The translations under genes and the position numbers were made by a program. The notes beneath the pieces are model-generated. The model was not told the origin of the DNA. It saw only the letters and a program-made list of their open reading frames with translations, and searched no databases. A stretch of 41,308 nt of DNA from Haloterrigena salina JCM 13891 (lineage in GTDB: Archaea > Halobacteriota > Halobacteria > Halobacteriales > Natrialbaceae), in NCBI RefSeq assembly GCF_000337495.1, contig NZ_AOIS01000047.1, positions 66,951 through 108,258 of the forward strand, given 5' to 3'. Positions 32,839-41,308 of this stretch are shown in pieces (within the stretch, counting starts at the first letter, position 1; every line of letters starts with the position of its first letter).

Positions 32839-33453
32839 TCAGTCCAGCGCCGCCCAGGAGTAGGCGAACCGCTGGAGCGCGGTCAGGTGGCCGACGACCG
32901 CGAGGAAGACGAGCAGCCAGCCGATCACCGTGACTCCGCCCGGTTCGAGGTCGGCCAGCGGGTAGGCGACGAAGCCGACGATTCCGATGATCGCCAGCCG
33001 GTCCGCGCGGCCGACGAGGCCGCCGTAGACGCGGTCGAGGCCGACGGCCTGGGCCTGCGTGCCGAGGTAGGAGGTCATCACGACGCCCGTCACGGCCAGG
33101 AAGCCGAGCAGATAGTCGTCGATACCCGCGGCGAGGCCGGCGATGACGACGATGTCGGCGTAGCGGTCGAGGACGTGATCGAGGAGGTCGCCACCCGCGG
33201 AGGCGACCTGTTGTTCGCGTGCGAGCGCGCCGTCGATGATGTCCAGCCAGCCGTTGAGGAAGACCAGCGTCGCGGCCGCGACGTACCAGATCGGATCGGC
33301 GCGACCGCCCAGCGCGAACGCGGCCGCCGCGAGGACCGCCATGCCGAAGGCCAGCACGCTCACGCCGTCGGGGGTCAGCCCGACGCGGTCGAAGCCTCTG
33401 ACGAACGGATCCAAGAATCGGGAGACGTACGGCCTGAGTTTGTCCAGCGTCAT
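32839..33453 (-). CDS. CDP-alcohol phosphatidyltransferase family protein
   Basis: A 204-residue membrane enzyme for polar lipid heads. The signature D-xx-DG-xx-AR-x8-G-x3-D-x3-D is complete, starting at DIIDGALAR and ending with GGDLLDHVLD. About five to six membrane helices are present. Members transfer inositol phosphate, glycerol phosphate or serine to CDP-archaeol; which one is not clear. Its ATG at 33453 overlaps the stop of the kinase gene (ATGA), so it is the last gene of the hisC operon. Confidence 0.9.
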   Translation of the reverse strand: MTLDKLRPYVSRFLDPFVRGFDRVGLTPDGVSVLAFGMAVLAAAAFALGGRADPIWYVAAATLVFLNGWLDIIDGALAREQQVASAGGDLLDHVLDRYADIVVIAGLAAGIDDYLLGFLAVTGVVMTSYLGTQAQAVGLDRVYGGLVGRADRLAIIGIVGFVAYPLADLEPGGVTVIGWLLVFLAVVGHLTALQRFAYSWAALD

Positions 33454-33986
33454 GCCAGGTACCCCACGTAGTCGACGTCGCCGGCGCTCGGCTCTCGTTC
33501 GCCCGTTACGACCGCCTCGAGGGCGTCCGCGACGGCCTCGGGGTCGCGGTCAGTGGTATCGATCTCGTAGACCGATTCGAGGCCGTGTTCGTCGACCGCT
33601 TCGGAGAGGATGACGTCTAAGGCCTCGCTCTCGGCGTTCTCGCGAGCCTTGGCCTCGGTTTCACCGCGCTCGCGGAGTCGCGCCTCGAGTTGCTCCGGCG
33701 CACACCGCAGGACGGCGACTCGGTCGGCCGCGAAGTGGTGGGCGAGGTGGGACTCGATCACGACGTCGTCCCGGCCCTCGAGCCACTCGCTCATGGCCTC
33801 GAGGTCGGCGATCTTGCTCTCGCGGTCGGCGTCGACCTCGGTGTAGAGGCCCTCGTCCTCGAGGACGCGGTTGAGGTGAACGACCTCGAAGTCGGGCGCC
33901 GCGTCGTCGTCCGCGAACCGCGACTCGAGCAGTTCGGTCGCGGTGGTCTTCCCGGTGCCCGGGGTCCCGGTGACGGCGATCTTCAC
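33450..33986 (-). CDS. Adenylate kinase AK6/Fap7-like NTPase
   Basis: A 178-residue P-loop kinase. Walker A is GTPGTGKTTA (residues 7-16), and IESHLAHHF with RCAPEQLEARLRERG matches the AK6/Fap7 group. Fap7 works in small-subunit rRNA maturation as well as nucleotide exchange. The GTG at 33986 overlaps the hisC stop, and the stop overlaps the CDP-alcohol transferase start, so three genes are tightly coupled. Confidence 0.9.
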   Translation of the reverse strand: MKIAVTGTPGTGKTTATELLESRFADDDAAPDFEVVHLNRVLEDEGLYTEVDADRESKIADLEAMSEWLEGRDDVVIESHLAHHFAADRVAVLRCAPEQLEARLRERGETEAKARENAESEALDVILSEAVDEHGLESVYEIDTTDRDPEAVADALEAVVTGEREPSAGDVDYVGYLA

Positions 33987-35164
33987 GTGTCGGACACCTC
34001 CGCTTCCGGGTCCGGGTCGACCGCGGTCTCGCCGTCGGCGTCCGCGTCGTCGTCGGGTTCGGACTCGAGGTCGAGCTCCGCGAGCACGTCGTTTACCGTC
34101 TCGACCGCGCGCTCGGTCTCCTCGTCGGTGCCGCAGGTGATGCGGATGCAGGCCGGGAGGCCGAAACTCGAGCAGTCGCGGACGATGACGCCCCGCCGTT
34201 GCATCTCCTCGGCGACCGCGGTGGCGTTGCCGACGTCGACGAGGACGAAGTTACCCTCGCTCTCCCAGACGTGCGCGTCGATCGCGTCGCGCATGTGCTC
34301 ACGTGATTCGCGGGCCGTCTCGACGGTGCGCTCGACGTGTTCCTCGTCGTCCATCGCGGCGAGGCCGGCCCGGCAGGCGAGTTCGCTGGCCGCGAAGGGG
34401 GTGTTCACCCGGGCGTAGGCCTCGCCCCACTCCGCGGGGACGATGGCGTAGCCGAGGCGGACGCCGGCCAGCCCGTAGGCCTTCGAGAACGTCCGCAGGA
34501 CGGCGACGTCATCGCGAGCGTCGTAGCCGTCCCGACCCTCGATCAGGGCGACGGCGCTGTCGCGGTCGGCGAATTCGCCGTAGGCCTCGTCGACGACGAT
34601 CAGCGTCTCGTCGTCGGTCTCGTCGGCGAGTCGCTCGATTTCGGCCAGCGGCATCGTCGACCCCGTCGGGTTGTGCGGGCTGGTAACCCAGACGACGCGG
34701 TCGTCGTCGTAGGAGTCGAGGACCGTCTCGGCGGTCTGTGCGAAGTCGTCCTCGCGCTCGATGGCGTACTCCCGGACCTCGCCGTGGTGGTAGCGGGCGC
34801 TCATCCCGTAGTAGGCGAAGCCTGGCGTCGGGACGCGGACGGTGTCGCCGGGCTCGAGGGTCGCCCGGTGGAGGTAGTCGATCGCCCCGTCGCCGCCGTT
34901 GGCCAGCCAGACCTGCTGGTCGTCGACGGACCAGCGGTCGGCGACGGCGGCGGTCAGGTCGGCGTGGGCGGCTTTCGGGTAGGAACTGACGCTCGAGGCG
35001 GCGTCGCGAAGCGCCACGGCGGCCGCGGGGGAGGGGCCGTGCGGGTTCTCGTTGGAGGCGAGTTTGACGAATTCCGAGGGGTCGCGCCCGAGTTCGCGGG
35101 CGACTTCCTCGATGCCTCGACCCGCCTCGTAGGCGACGTGGTCGGACAGGTCGCGCGGTTGCAT
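33983..35164 (-). CDS. hisC: Histidinol-phosphate aminotransferase
   Basis: A 393-residue PLP aminotransferase of histidine synthesis. It shows KLASNENPHGPSP, NGGDGAIDYL, SPHNPTGST, VVDEAYGEFAD, the PLP lysine in TFSKAYGLAGVRLGY, and RITCGTDEE near the end. A tail of about 30 mostly acidic residues follows the catalytic fold. The start ATG at 35164 has a TATA-like CTTAAG 28 bp upstream. It is the first gene of an overlapping trio. Confidence 0.93.
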   Translation of the reverse strand: MQPRDLSDHVAYEAGRGIEEVARELGRDPSEFVKLASNENPHGPSPAAAVALRDAASSVSSYPKAAHADLTAAVADRWSVDDQQVWLANGGDGAIDYLHRATLEPGDTVRVPTPGFAYYGMSARYHHGEVREYAIEREDDFAQTAETVLDSYDDDRVVWVTSPHNPTGSTMPLAEIERLADETDDETLIVVDEAYGEFADRDSAVALIEGRDGYDARDDVAVLRTFSKAYGLAGVRLGYAIVPAEWGEAYARVNTPFAASELACRAGLAAMDDEEHVERTVETARESREHMRDAIDAHVWESEGNFVLVDVGNATAVAEEMQRRGVIVRDCSSFGLPACIRITCGTDEETERAVETVNDVLAELDLESEPDDDADADGETAVDPDPEAEVSDT

Positions 35165-35261
35165 ACGAGCATCCTGTCGGGCGTGGGTCTTAAGGGTGCT
35201 TACCTGTCTTCGACGCGGGGAGTTTCCCGTCACAACAGCCGACCCCCCGAACGGCGCCGGT

Positions 35262-36425
35262 TCAGTTCGGGAGCCGCCCGATTCGCTCGAGTCCCAGGAG
35301 GACGACGGCCGAGACTCCGAGGAGGAGCGCGGCGCCGGCGAACACGCCGTCGTAGGTGTAGCCTCGCTCGAGGACCCACCCCAGGGCGGACGAGCCCAGC
35401 GCCTGCGCGAGCATCCAGGCGGAGCTGAACACGGCGTAGGCGCTGCTCCGCGTCGAGTCCGGGAGCGTATCGAGGAGATACGCGTCGGTGGCCGGGAACA
35501 GCGCGTGGATGACGAGCCCGACAACCGCGCTGAGAACGGCCAACGCGAGGAAGCCCTCGACGGCCGTCAACAGGAGTAGCGTCGCGGCGAACGTTCCGAC
35601 GACGCCGAGCAGGTACGGAACGTAGGGGAACCGATCGGCCAGATTCCCGCTGAAGAAGAACGCGGGGACGCCGGCCGCGAAGACGATCGTGAGCAGCGTG
35701 CCCGCCGCGCCGTCCGAGAGCCCCTTCGACTGCATGTACAGTTCGTAGAAGTTGAACAGCCCCTGCCAGACGAACGAGGTCGCGCCGACGATCGCCAGCG
35801 CCGTCACGATGAGTTTCCACTCCGAGAGCGCGCCGGCGACGAAGTCCCGGTCGGCATCGCCCGCCGTCGGCATCTCGGTTCGTCGCGCGGTGGCCCACGT
35901 GATGGCCGTCAGCAGCGCCGCGCCGGCGGCGATCGTCCACAGCGAGAGCCGCCAGTCGACGAGCAGCGTGAGCGCGACGAACGGGGCGGCGGCCACCGCG
36001 CCGATCTGGGCGGCGGCGCCGTGGATCCCCATCGCGCGGCCGACCCGCGACGGGAAGAGTTCGCTCAGCAGCGGGTTCGCCGCGACGAAGTAGACGCCGG
36101 AGGCGATGCCCATGAGGAAGGCGCCGATCAGCAGGTGCCGAACGGTCGTCGCGTTCGCGGCGAGCGCCGCGGAGATCGCGAGAATCGTCCCGGAGCCGAT
36201 CGCGACGTGGTGTCTCGGAACTCTCGTGAGCAGCCACCCCGTCGGCAGTCGCGGGGAGGCGCTCCCGACCCACACGAGGGTCACGATGAGTCCGGCGGTC
36301 GCCTCGCCGATCGCGAACTCGGCGATGAAGACGTCCAGCAGCGGCGCGAAGATGATTCTGGCGAGATTGAGGAGGAAGACGAGACCGCAGAGGGAGGCGA
36401 AGAGTCGGGTACGGGACACAGTCAC
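35262..36425 (-). CDS. MFS transporter
   Basis: A 387-residue transporter with about twelve helices. The middle loop between the two six-helix halves is near residues 185-205. Motif-A-like GNLADRFPYVPYLLG is in the second half and RVPRHHV in the first. MGIHGAAAQIG is typical of helix 5. The substrate cannot be read; many relatives export drugs or organic acids. It is a single gene between hisC and lig. Confidence 0.9.
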   Translation of the reverse strand: MTVSRTRLFASLCGLVFLLNLARIIFAPLLDVFIAEFAIGEATAGLIVTLVWVGSASPRLPTGWLLTRVPRHHVAIGSGTILAISAALAANATTVRHLLIGAFLMGIASGVYFVAANPLLSELFPSRVGRAMGIHGAAAQIGAVAAAPFVALTLLVDWRLSLWTIAAGAALLTAITWATARRTEMPTAGDADRDFVAGALSEWKLIVTALAIVGATSFVWQGLFNFYELYMQSKGLSDGAAGTLLTIVFAAGVPAFFFSGNLADRFPYVPYLLGVVGTFAATLLLLTAVEGFLALAVLSAVVGLVIHALFPATDAYLLDTLPDSTRSSAYAVFSSAWMLAQALGSSALGWVLERGYTYDGVFAGAALLLGVSAVVLLGLERIGRLPN

Positions 36426-36517
36426 GCTTTTCGACAGTCGCTCTCAAGCGTTCCGAAAGCGGAAGTGTCAGTACACTAGTCGCTGAGTCGTCCTCGAGAT
36501 ACCTCCCTCGTCGCTCG

Positions 36518-38287
36518 CTACGCTCGCAGCCGTTCGACGCGCTCGAGCGTGTCCGCGTCCTCGGGGTCCTTGTCGGAGCGAACGCCGAGGAACCGCGGAA
36601 ACCGCAGCGCGTAGCCCGACGAGTAGGTCGGCGAGCTCTGGATCTCCTCGTAGCCGACCTCGAAGACGACTTCGGGCTCTATGTCCACCGCCTGGCCCTC
36701 CTCGGCGGCGATGTGGGGCTCGAGGAGTTCCGTGAGTTCCTCGAGTTTCTCGTCGGTGATGCCCGTCGCGACCTTGCCGACGGTCTCCAAGTCGTCGCCC
36801 GCGCGCACTGAGAGTTCGAAGGTGCCGAGGAACGTCGCGCGCCGACCCTCGCCCCACTCCGCGCCGGTCACCACGCAGTCCAGCGTCTCCACGTCGGGTT
36901 TGCGCTTGCGCCAGTGTTTGCCCCGCCGGCCCGGCGAGTACGCCGAGTCGGGGTCCTTGAGCATGATCCCCTCGTGGCCCGCCTCGAGGGCCTCGGCGTC
37001 GATCGCCTCGATCTCGTCGGGGTCGTCGGTCGTCCAGAGCAACGAGAGGCCCTCGATCTCGTCCTCGTCCTGCTCCGGCGCCTCGCCGTCCGCCAGCACC
37101 GCCCGCAGCCGCTCGTGGCGCGTCGTCAGCGGCTCCTCGAGCAGGTCCTCGCCGCCGGCGTGCAGGCAGTCGAAGAAGACCGGCCGAACCATCACGTCCT
37201 CGCGGGCCTTCGCGACGTCGTGTTTCCGGCGGAAGCGCTTGAGCACCTCTTGGAACGGGAGCGGATCGTCGTTCTCGTCGATCGCGACGACCTCGCCGTC
37301 CAGAATCGCGGGTTCCTCGAGGGTCGCCTCGGCGAACTCGACGACTTCGGGGAGGGCGTCGGTGACTTCCTCCATGTTTCTCGAGAAGACGCGGGTCTCG
37401 GCGTCCGCCTCGGCGGCCTCGGGATCGGAGTGCAACTGGATGCGCGCCCCGTCGTACTTCCATTCCACGGCGGCCTCGTCCCACTCCTCGAGCGCGTCGG
37501 TCACCGTCCCCGCCTGGGCGAGCATCGCCTGGACGGGCCGGCCGACCTCGAGGTCCAGTTCGTCGAGTCCCTCGCGGCCCTCGTCGCGGGCGACGCGGGC
37601 GACCTGCCCGTAGTCGTTCGAGACCTGCAGGGCGCGCTCGACGCGCTCGACGGGGACGTCGAAGGCCTCGCTGATCGCGTCCCGGACGGTGCCCTCGCCG
37701 ACGCCGATGCGCATCTCCGAGAGGACGAGCCGCGCGAGGTAGCGGGCCTCTTCGCTCGAGCAGCGGTTGAAGAGGCCGAACAGCAGATCGATCTTTCGGT
37801 CCTGACTGCCCGAGCCCTCCGCGGCGGCGAGGTCGGCGAGCGTCTCGGAGACCTCGCGAACGGTGAGATCGTTCCCGCCGGCGCTGCCGGCACCGTTTCC
37901 GCCACCGCCGCCCGTAAACGCGCCGAGTCCCTGCTGGCCGCCAAACTCGTAGCCGGCGGCCACAGCGCCGATCTCGCCGACCTCGGCCAGTCGCTCCTCG
38001 ACGTCGTCGCTTCCCACGTTCGTCCCCGCCGCGCGGGCGATCGCCTCGTAGCACGTCGTCGGACCGATGTCGAGTTTCGTCGAGTCCCAGGCCGGGAAGA
38101 CGCGTCCCTGAACGAACCGGGCGACGATCTCGACGGTCTGTGGCTCCACCGCAGAGTCAGCGGAACCTCGTTCCTCGCTATCATCGCCCGCGTCCGCGAG
38201 CAACTCGCTGGTTCGAGCGACGATCTCGAGGTCGGCCGGCTCGGCTTCGATCGCGGCGGCGCGGTCGGCGAACGTGGCGAACTCCAT
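36518..38287 (-). CDS. lig: ATP-dependent DNA ligase
   Basis: A 589-residue archaeal replicative ligase. The N-terminal DNA-binding domain is followed by the adenylation domain with active-site Lys277 in EWKYDGARIQ, motifs FLDGE-like AILDGEVVA, and GIMLKDP, then the OB domain with RKRKPD before it. A Gly-rich loop of about 20 residues (around 120-140) in the DNA-binding domain is lineage-specific. The ATG at 38287 has a TATA-like GTTTTACTC about 27 bp upstream; longer readings cross into the divergent gene's promoter. Confidence 0.95.
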   Translation of the reverse strand: MEFATFADRAAAIEAEPADLEIVARTSELLADAGDDSEERGSADSAVEPQTVEIVARFVQGRVFPAWDSTKLDIGPTTCYEAIARAAGTNVGSDDVEERLAEVGEIGAVAAGYEFGGQQGLGAFTGGGGGNGAGSAGGNDLTVREVSETLADLAAAEGSGSQDRKIDLLFGLFNRCSSEEARYLARLVLSEMRIGVGEGTVRDAISEAFDVPVERVERALQVSNDYGQVARVARDEGREGLDELDLEVGRPVQAMLAQAGTVTDALEEWDEAAVEWKYDGARIQLHSDPEAAEADAETRVFSRNMEEVTDALPEVVEFAEATLEEPAILDGEVVAIDENDDPLPFQEVLKRFRRKHDVAKAREDVMVRPVFFDCLHAGGEDLLEEPLTTRHERLRAVLADGEAPEQDEDEIEGLSLLWTTDDPDEIEAIDAEALEAGHEGIMLKDPDSAYSPGRRGKHWRKRKPDVETLDCVVTGAEWGEGRRATFLGTFELSVRAGDDLETVGKVATGITDEKLEELTELLEPHIAAEEGQAVDIEPEVVFEVGYEEIQSSPTYSSGYALRFPRFLGVRSDKDPEDADTLERVERLRA

Positions 38288-38409
38288 CGGCGGAGTGTAC
38301 CGGCGGCGGGAGTAAAACGGTTCTGAGACCGCTCGAGTGACGGGCCTCGAGCGCCGCGCCGCGGGCGCGAGGCTGTGCTTTAAAGGCGATCGCGCTCGCA
38401 CTCGGAGGT

Positions 38410-39963
38410 ATGCCAGAGGAGGAGCTCGCCGAGCGAGTCGCCGACGTGCTGGCCGTCGACGCCGCGGGGTTTCGCGAGCAGGCGCAGGCGGACGCCGAGG
38501 TGATCAAAGACGCCGTCGACGAGGGTGTCTTCGACAACCCGCAGGCGATCGTCGGCCTCGAGTACGAGTTCTACGCGGTCAAGAACGACGACTGCGCGCT
38601 GCGGCGGGTTCCCCGCCGGTTGCTCGAGCTGATCGGGTTCGAGAAGGAACTCGGGCTGCACAACGCGGAGATGACGACCAGTCCGCAGCCGATGAACGCC
38701 CACGGGCTGGCGGCCCAGGAGTCGGAAGTGAAGGCGCGACTGCAGACGGCGCTGAACGTCACCCAGTCCGAGCGGATGCGGCTGGTCAGCGACGCGCTCT
38801 GGACGCTGCCGCCGGAGGGCGAGGACGCGACGACGTACCTCACCGACAGCGTCGAGCGGACGACGACCGACGACGACGGCAGCGAGCGGTCGTTCCGGAT
38901 CGCGACCAACATGAGCGGTTCCGCGCGCTACCATGCGATGGCCAACACGGACCAGGCCGAGTCCGCCGGCATGTGCATCCAGGCCCCCCACGTGTCGCTC
39001 CAGGCCGACACGGTCATGCCCGAGAGCCTCATCACGTCGATCCAGCCCCACTATCAGGTGGCCCACGCGCCGGATCTCCCCGAGTACTTCAACTACGCGC
39101 TGCGCATCGCGGGGCCGCTGCTCGCGCTCGGCGTCAACTCGCCGTTCTTCCCGGCCGACCTCTACGACGACGAGGCGACCCCCGAGGAGATCCTCCGGGA
39201 CGGCTGGATGGAACACCGGATCAGCGTCTTCGAGACCGTGCTCAACGATCCCACGACCGGTGAAGGGAAGGTCCGCTTTCCCCGCGATCTGGGGACCGTC
39301 GAGGATGCGATCGACCGGATTGCCGACGACGACACCATCGTCCCGATGCCCGTCGAATCCGGCGAGCGCTTCGACGACCAGTTTCCCCACTTCAGCCGCA
39401 AACACGGCACCTACTGGCGGTGGATCCGCCCGGTGTTCGGCGGACCGACGCGCTCGGCCGCCAACGCTCGCATCGAGTTCCGCCCCATCCCCGCCCAGCC
39501 GACCGTCCGCGACTCCACGGCCTTCCTCGCCGCCTTCGCCGGGCTGATGGAGAGTCTGACCCGCCTCGAGCACCCCGTTCTCGAGCTCGACTGGCAGCTC
39601 GCCCGGGAGAACTTCTACGCGGCGATGGTCGACGGCCTCGAGGCCGAGTTGAACTGGATCACCAACGACGGCAAGGAGACCGCCGACAAGCTCGCGCTCT
39701 ACGAGGACCTGCTGGCCCACGCCGAGGACGGGCTGACGAACCGCGGACTGAGCGGGGAAGAGGCCGCGAAGTACCTCTATCCGCTCCGGCGGCGGGTCCG
39801 CCAGGAGGTGACACCCGCCAGCTGGAAACGCGAGCAGGTCCGGTCGGCGCTCGCGGACGGCGCCGACCTCGACGCGGCGATCGAGGCGATGCAGCAGGCG
39901 TACATTCACCGACAGTCGGAGACGCTTCTCGACGGGAGTTTCGCCGACTGGATCGGCGACTAG
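38410..39963 (+). CDS. Glutamate-cysteine ligase (GCS2)-like protein, paralogue B
   Basis: A 517-residue paralogue of the protein at 17292-18833. It shares Glu51/Glu53 in VGLEYEFYAV, LHNAEMTTSPQP, SIQPHYQVAH, HGTYWRWIRPVFGG, IEFRPIPAQPTVRD, and TPASWKREQVR near the end. Compared with paralogue A it differs in the region around residues 150-190. A TATA-like CTTTAAAGG lies 28 bp before the ATG at 38410, and GGAGGT directly precedes the ATG. It is divergent from lig. The substrate is unknown; carboxylate-amine ligation is the family reaction. Confidence 0.78.
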   Translation: MPEEELAERVADVLAVDAAGFREQAQADAEVIKDAVDEGVFDNPQAIVGLEYEFYAVKNDDCALRRVPRRLLELIGFEKELGLHNAEMTTSPQPMNAHGLAAQESEVKARLQTALNVTQSERMRLVSDALWTLPPEGEDATTYLTDSVERTTTDDDGSERSFRIATNMSGSARYHAMANTDQAESAGMCIQAPHVSLQADTVMPESLITSIQPHYQVAHAPDLPEYFNYALRIAGPLLALGVNSPFFPADLYDDEATPEEILRDGWMEHRISVFETVLNDPTTGEGKVRFPRDLGTVEDAIDRIADDDTIVPMPVESGERFDDQFPHFSRKHGTYWRWIRPVFGGPTRSAANARIEFRPIPAQPTVRDSTAFLAAFAGLMESLTRLEHPVLELDWQLARENFYAAMVDGLEAELNWITNDGKETADKLALYEDLLAHAEDGLTNRGLSGEEAAKYLYPLRRRVRQEVTPASWKREQVRSALADGADLDAAIEAMQQAYIHRQSETLLDGSFADWIGD

Positions 39964-40150
39964 TCGAATCTCGAGAGCGGCCCGCGTCCGGCGGTTCCTC
40001 GAGAACATCCTTTGATTCGATCGCGTGACTCGGCTCGAGCGATCCGGCGACGCCGAACGCTTACTGGCCCGCTTCCAGATCGGCGAATCAGCCGTGTGAA
40101 GAGGTCTCAGCCCGCTCGGTGGGCGAATTCGAACCCCAAGATACTTCCCT

Positions 40151-40166
40151 AACTGGCCGGTCAGTT
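40151..40166. promoter_or_regulatory. TetR operator before the tetR-MATE operon
   Basis: AACTGGCCGGTCAGTT has perfect 5-bp arms around a near-palindromic centre. It lies just behind a TATA-like AAGATACTT (40138-40146) and 36 bp before ATG 40203. It matches 13 of 14 bases of the site at 191-204. Confidence 0.65.
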
Positions 40167-40202
40167 ACGACGAGAACGACCGCCTTCGGACCCAGGACCC
40201 TA

Positions 40203-40817
40203 ATGACTGAGACGACAGCAACTACCGACGAACTCATGGAGGCGACCTACGCCGCGCTCTGCAAGCACGGCTACGCGTCGCTCCGGATGCGAGACATCGC
40301 CGCCGAATCGTCCAAGAGCAAGGCCACGCTCCACTACCACTACGAGAGCAAGCAGAACCTCCTCTACGCGCTGCTGGACTATCTCACCGACTCCTTCGCG
40401 GAGCAGGTCGAGACCCTCGAGGGCGAGACGCCGGCCGAACAGATTCTGGCGCTCGTCGATATCTACCTCGAGCCCGCTGCGGACGATTCGCTGCCCGAAT
40501 TTCGGACCGCGCTGCTCGAGATCAAAGCCCAGGGGCCGTACGACGACCGATTCCGAGCCGAACTCGCCGAGTTCGACCGGATGCTTCGCGGACGGATCCG
40601 ATCGCTGATCGAGGACGGACAGGACGAGGGCGTCTTCCGGCCGGACGTCGACCCCGATGAAACCGCCGAGTTCATCGTCACCGCGCTCAACGGCGCCCAG
40701 ACGCGACACGTGGCCGTCGATCACCCCCTCGAGCGGACTCGGGGCGCGCTCGAGACCTACGTCCGCCGCGAACTGCTCGTAGCCGACGCCGACGAGACGG
40801 GGGAGCGATTCGAGTGA
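40203..40817 (+). CDS. TetR-family regulator of the MATE exporter
   Basis: A 204-residue repressor. The HTH is at residues 25-55: LRMRDIAAESSKSKATLHYHYES. A mostly helical ligand domain follows to the end. Its DNA-binding domain is closely related to the partial TetR at the left edge. The stop overlaps the start of the MATE gene (GTGA), and an operator precedes the gene. A drug- or metabolite-responsive repressor of its own operon is the likely role. Confidence 0.93.
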   Translation: MTETTATTDELMEATYAALCKHGYASLRMRDIAAESSKSKATLHYHYESKQNLLYALLDYLTDSFAEQVETLEGETPAEQILALVDIYLEPAADDSLPEFRTALLEIKAQGPYDDRFRAELAEFDRMLRGRIRSLIEDGQDEGVFRPDVDPDETAEFIVTALNGAQTRHVAVDHPLERTRGALETYVRRELLVADADETGERFE

Positions 40818-41308
40818 CGGTGCGCGATCACCTCGAGGCGATCTTCAAATCGGCCGACGAGCTCGACCTGACCGAGGGCGGGATCGCGCGGCCGCTGATC
40901 TACCTCTCAATTCCATTGATCATCACGAACGTGTTGCAGGTCACCTACAACCTCGCGGACACGTTCTGGCTCGGCCAGTACAGCACGACGTCGCTGGCGG
41001 CGATCAGCTTCGCGTTCCCGATGGTCTTTTTCCTCATCGCACTGGCGCTCGGCGTCTCCGTCGCCGGGAGCGTCCTCGTCGCCCAGCACACCGGCGCGGA
41101 TAACCCCGAACGAGCGGAGTACGCCGCCTCGCAGACGGTCATGTACGCGATCCTCGCGTCGCTCGTGCTCGGCGCCGTCGGCTACCGCTTCGCCGGCGAC
41201 ATCCTCGCGTTGTTCGGCGCCGAGGCCGACATCGAGCCGCTGGTCACTGCCTACATGGAGGTTTTCTCCGTGGGGCTGGTGGCCGTCTTCGGCTTCCTCG
41301 TCTTCCTC
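40814..41308 (+). CDS. MATE-family multidrug exporter (cut by window edge)
   Basis: The first 165 codons of a MATE transporter, open to the window end. The start is GTG 40814 overlapping the tetR stop; a GTG at 40820 is possible. The text TEGGIARPLIYLSIPLI opens helix 1, followed by NLADTFWLGQYSTTSLAAIS and GSVLVAQHTGADNPERAEYA, all typical of the family. Four membrane helices are visible. MATE proteins export cationic drugs or metabolites with H+ or Na+ influx; the substrate is unknown. Confidence 0.92.
   Translation, partial: MTVRDHLEAIFKSADELDLTEGGIARPLIYLSIPLIITNVLQVTYNLADTFWLGQYSTTSLAAISFAFPMVFFLIALALGVSVAGSVLVAQHTGADNPERAEYAASQTVMYAILASLVLGAVGYRFAGDILALFGAEADIEPLVTAYMEVFSVGLVAVFGFLVFL

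Noticed and set aside
38380-40008. Long open frame antisense to the GCS2-like paralogue B gene
   Set aside because: Its protein is Arg/Val/Gly-rich with no family motif. It mirrors a real gene with strong GC3 bias, which keeps the opposite frame open.
40118-40140. T-loop-like GAATTCGAACCCC suggesting a tRNA
   Set aside because: No acceptor, D-arm or anticodon stem could be fitted around it.
1-41308. CRISPR arrays, insertion sequences or transposase genes
   Set aside because: No regularly spaced direct repeats, transposase motifs or flanking inverted repeats were seen on either strand.

Overview
The window is a stretch of haloarchaeal chromosome (class Halobacteria). The evidence is high GC with strong G/C bias at third codon positions, very acidic proteins, and leaderless starts with a TATA element 25-30 bp upstream. 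The gene set is also typical: archaeal-type rfcL and lig, a 214-residue TIM, MBF1, and small DUF-type zinc ribbons. The biotin, nirK and twin-TetR content resembles Natrialbales-type genomes, but that placement is inference. I found no rRNA, tRNA, CRISPR array or insertion sequence.

Layout. 1-3.8 kb: a cut TetR regulator, a small AT-richer membrane gene, an RNA-binding protein, an SH3-like acidic protein, a membrane protein coupled to an M14/AstE-like hydrolase, and a DJ-1/PfpI protein. 3.9-5.6 kb: Hsp20 with a 14-bp perfect palindrome at its start, then a DHH phosphoesterase. 5.7-7.5 kb: copper nitrite reductase nirK with a HTH_10 (Bat-type) regulator. 7.5-10.3 kb: a decayed ornithine-cyclodeaminase relic, then a thiolase coupled to a HMG-CoA-synthase-like/DUF35 fusion that lacks the usual catalytic cysteine. 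10.4-15.3 kb: a K+ channel with tandem RCK modules, an OCD/mu-crystallin family enzyme, small membrane and zinc-ribbon proteins, a largely gene-free AT-richer gap, and an HTH/membrane-protein pair. 15.3-19.8 kb: a CinA-like protein, an M48 peptidase relative that has lost its zinc site, a GCS2-like ligase and a His-rich protein. 19.9-24.8 kb: a MEDS-GAF-GAF-GAF histidine kinase, rfcL and a C2H2 mini-protein.

24.8-29.0 kb is the biotin operon, transcribed leftward as bioB-bioU-bioF-bioD. No bioA is present. The gene in its place is a saccharopine-dehydrogenase-like oxidoreductase that fits BioU. A BirA-type operator, GTAAACC-N14-GGTTAAC, overlaps the start of bioB. 29.2-38.3 kb: a haloalkane-dehalogenase-like hydrolase, a TIR-zinc-ribbon protein with an unknown partner, tpiA, MBF1, the overlapping hisC / AK6-like kinase / CDP-alcohol phosphatidyltransferase operon, an MFS transporter and DNA ligase. 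38.4-41.3 kb: a second GCS2-like paralogue, then a TetR regulator overlapping a MATE exporter that runs off the window.

The most notable signals are: the BioU-type biotin operon with its BirA box; the TIR-zinc-ribbon protein; two TetR paralogues 40 kb apart with nearly identical operators; the GCS2-like pair; and three enzyme relatives with altered active sites (M48, HMGCS-like, OCD).
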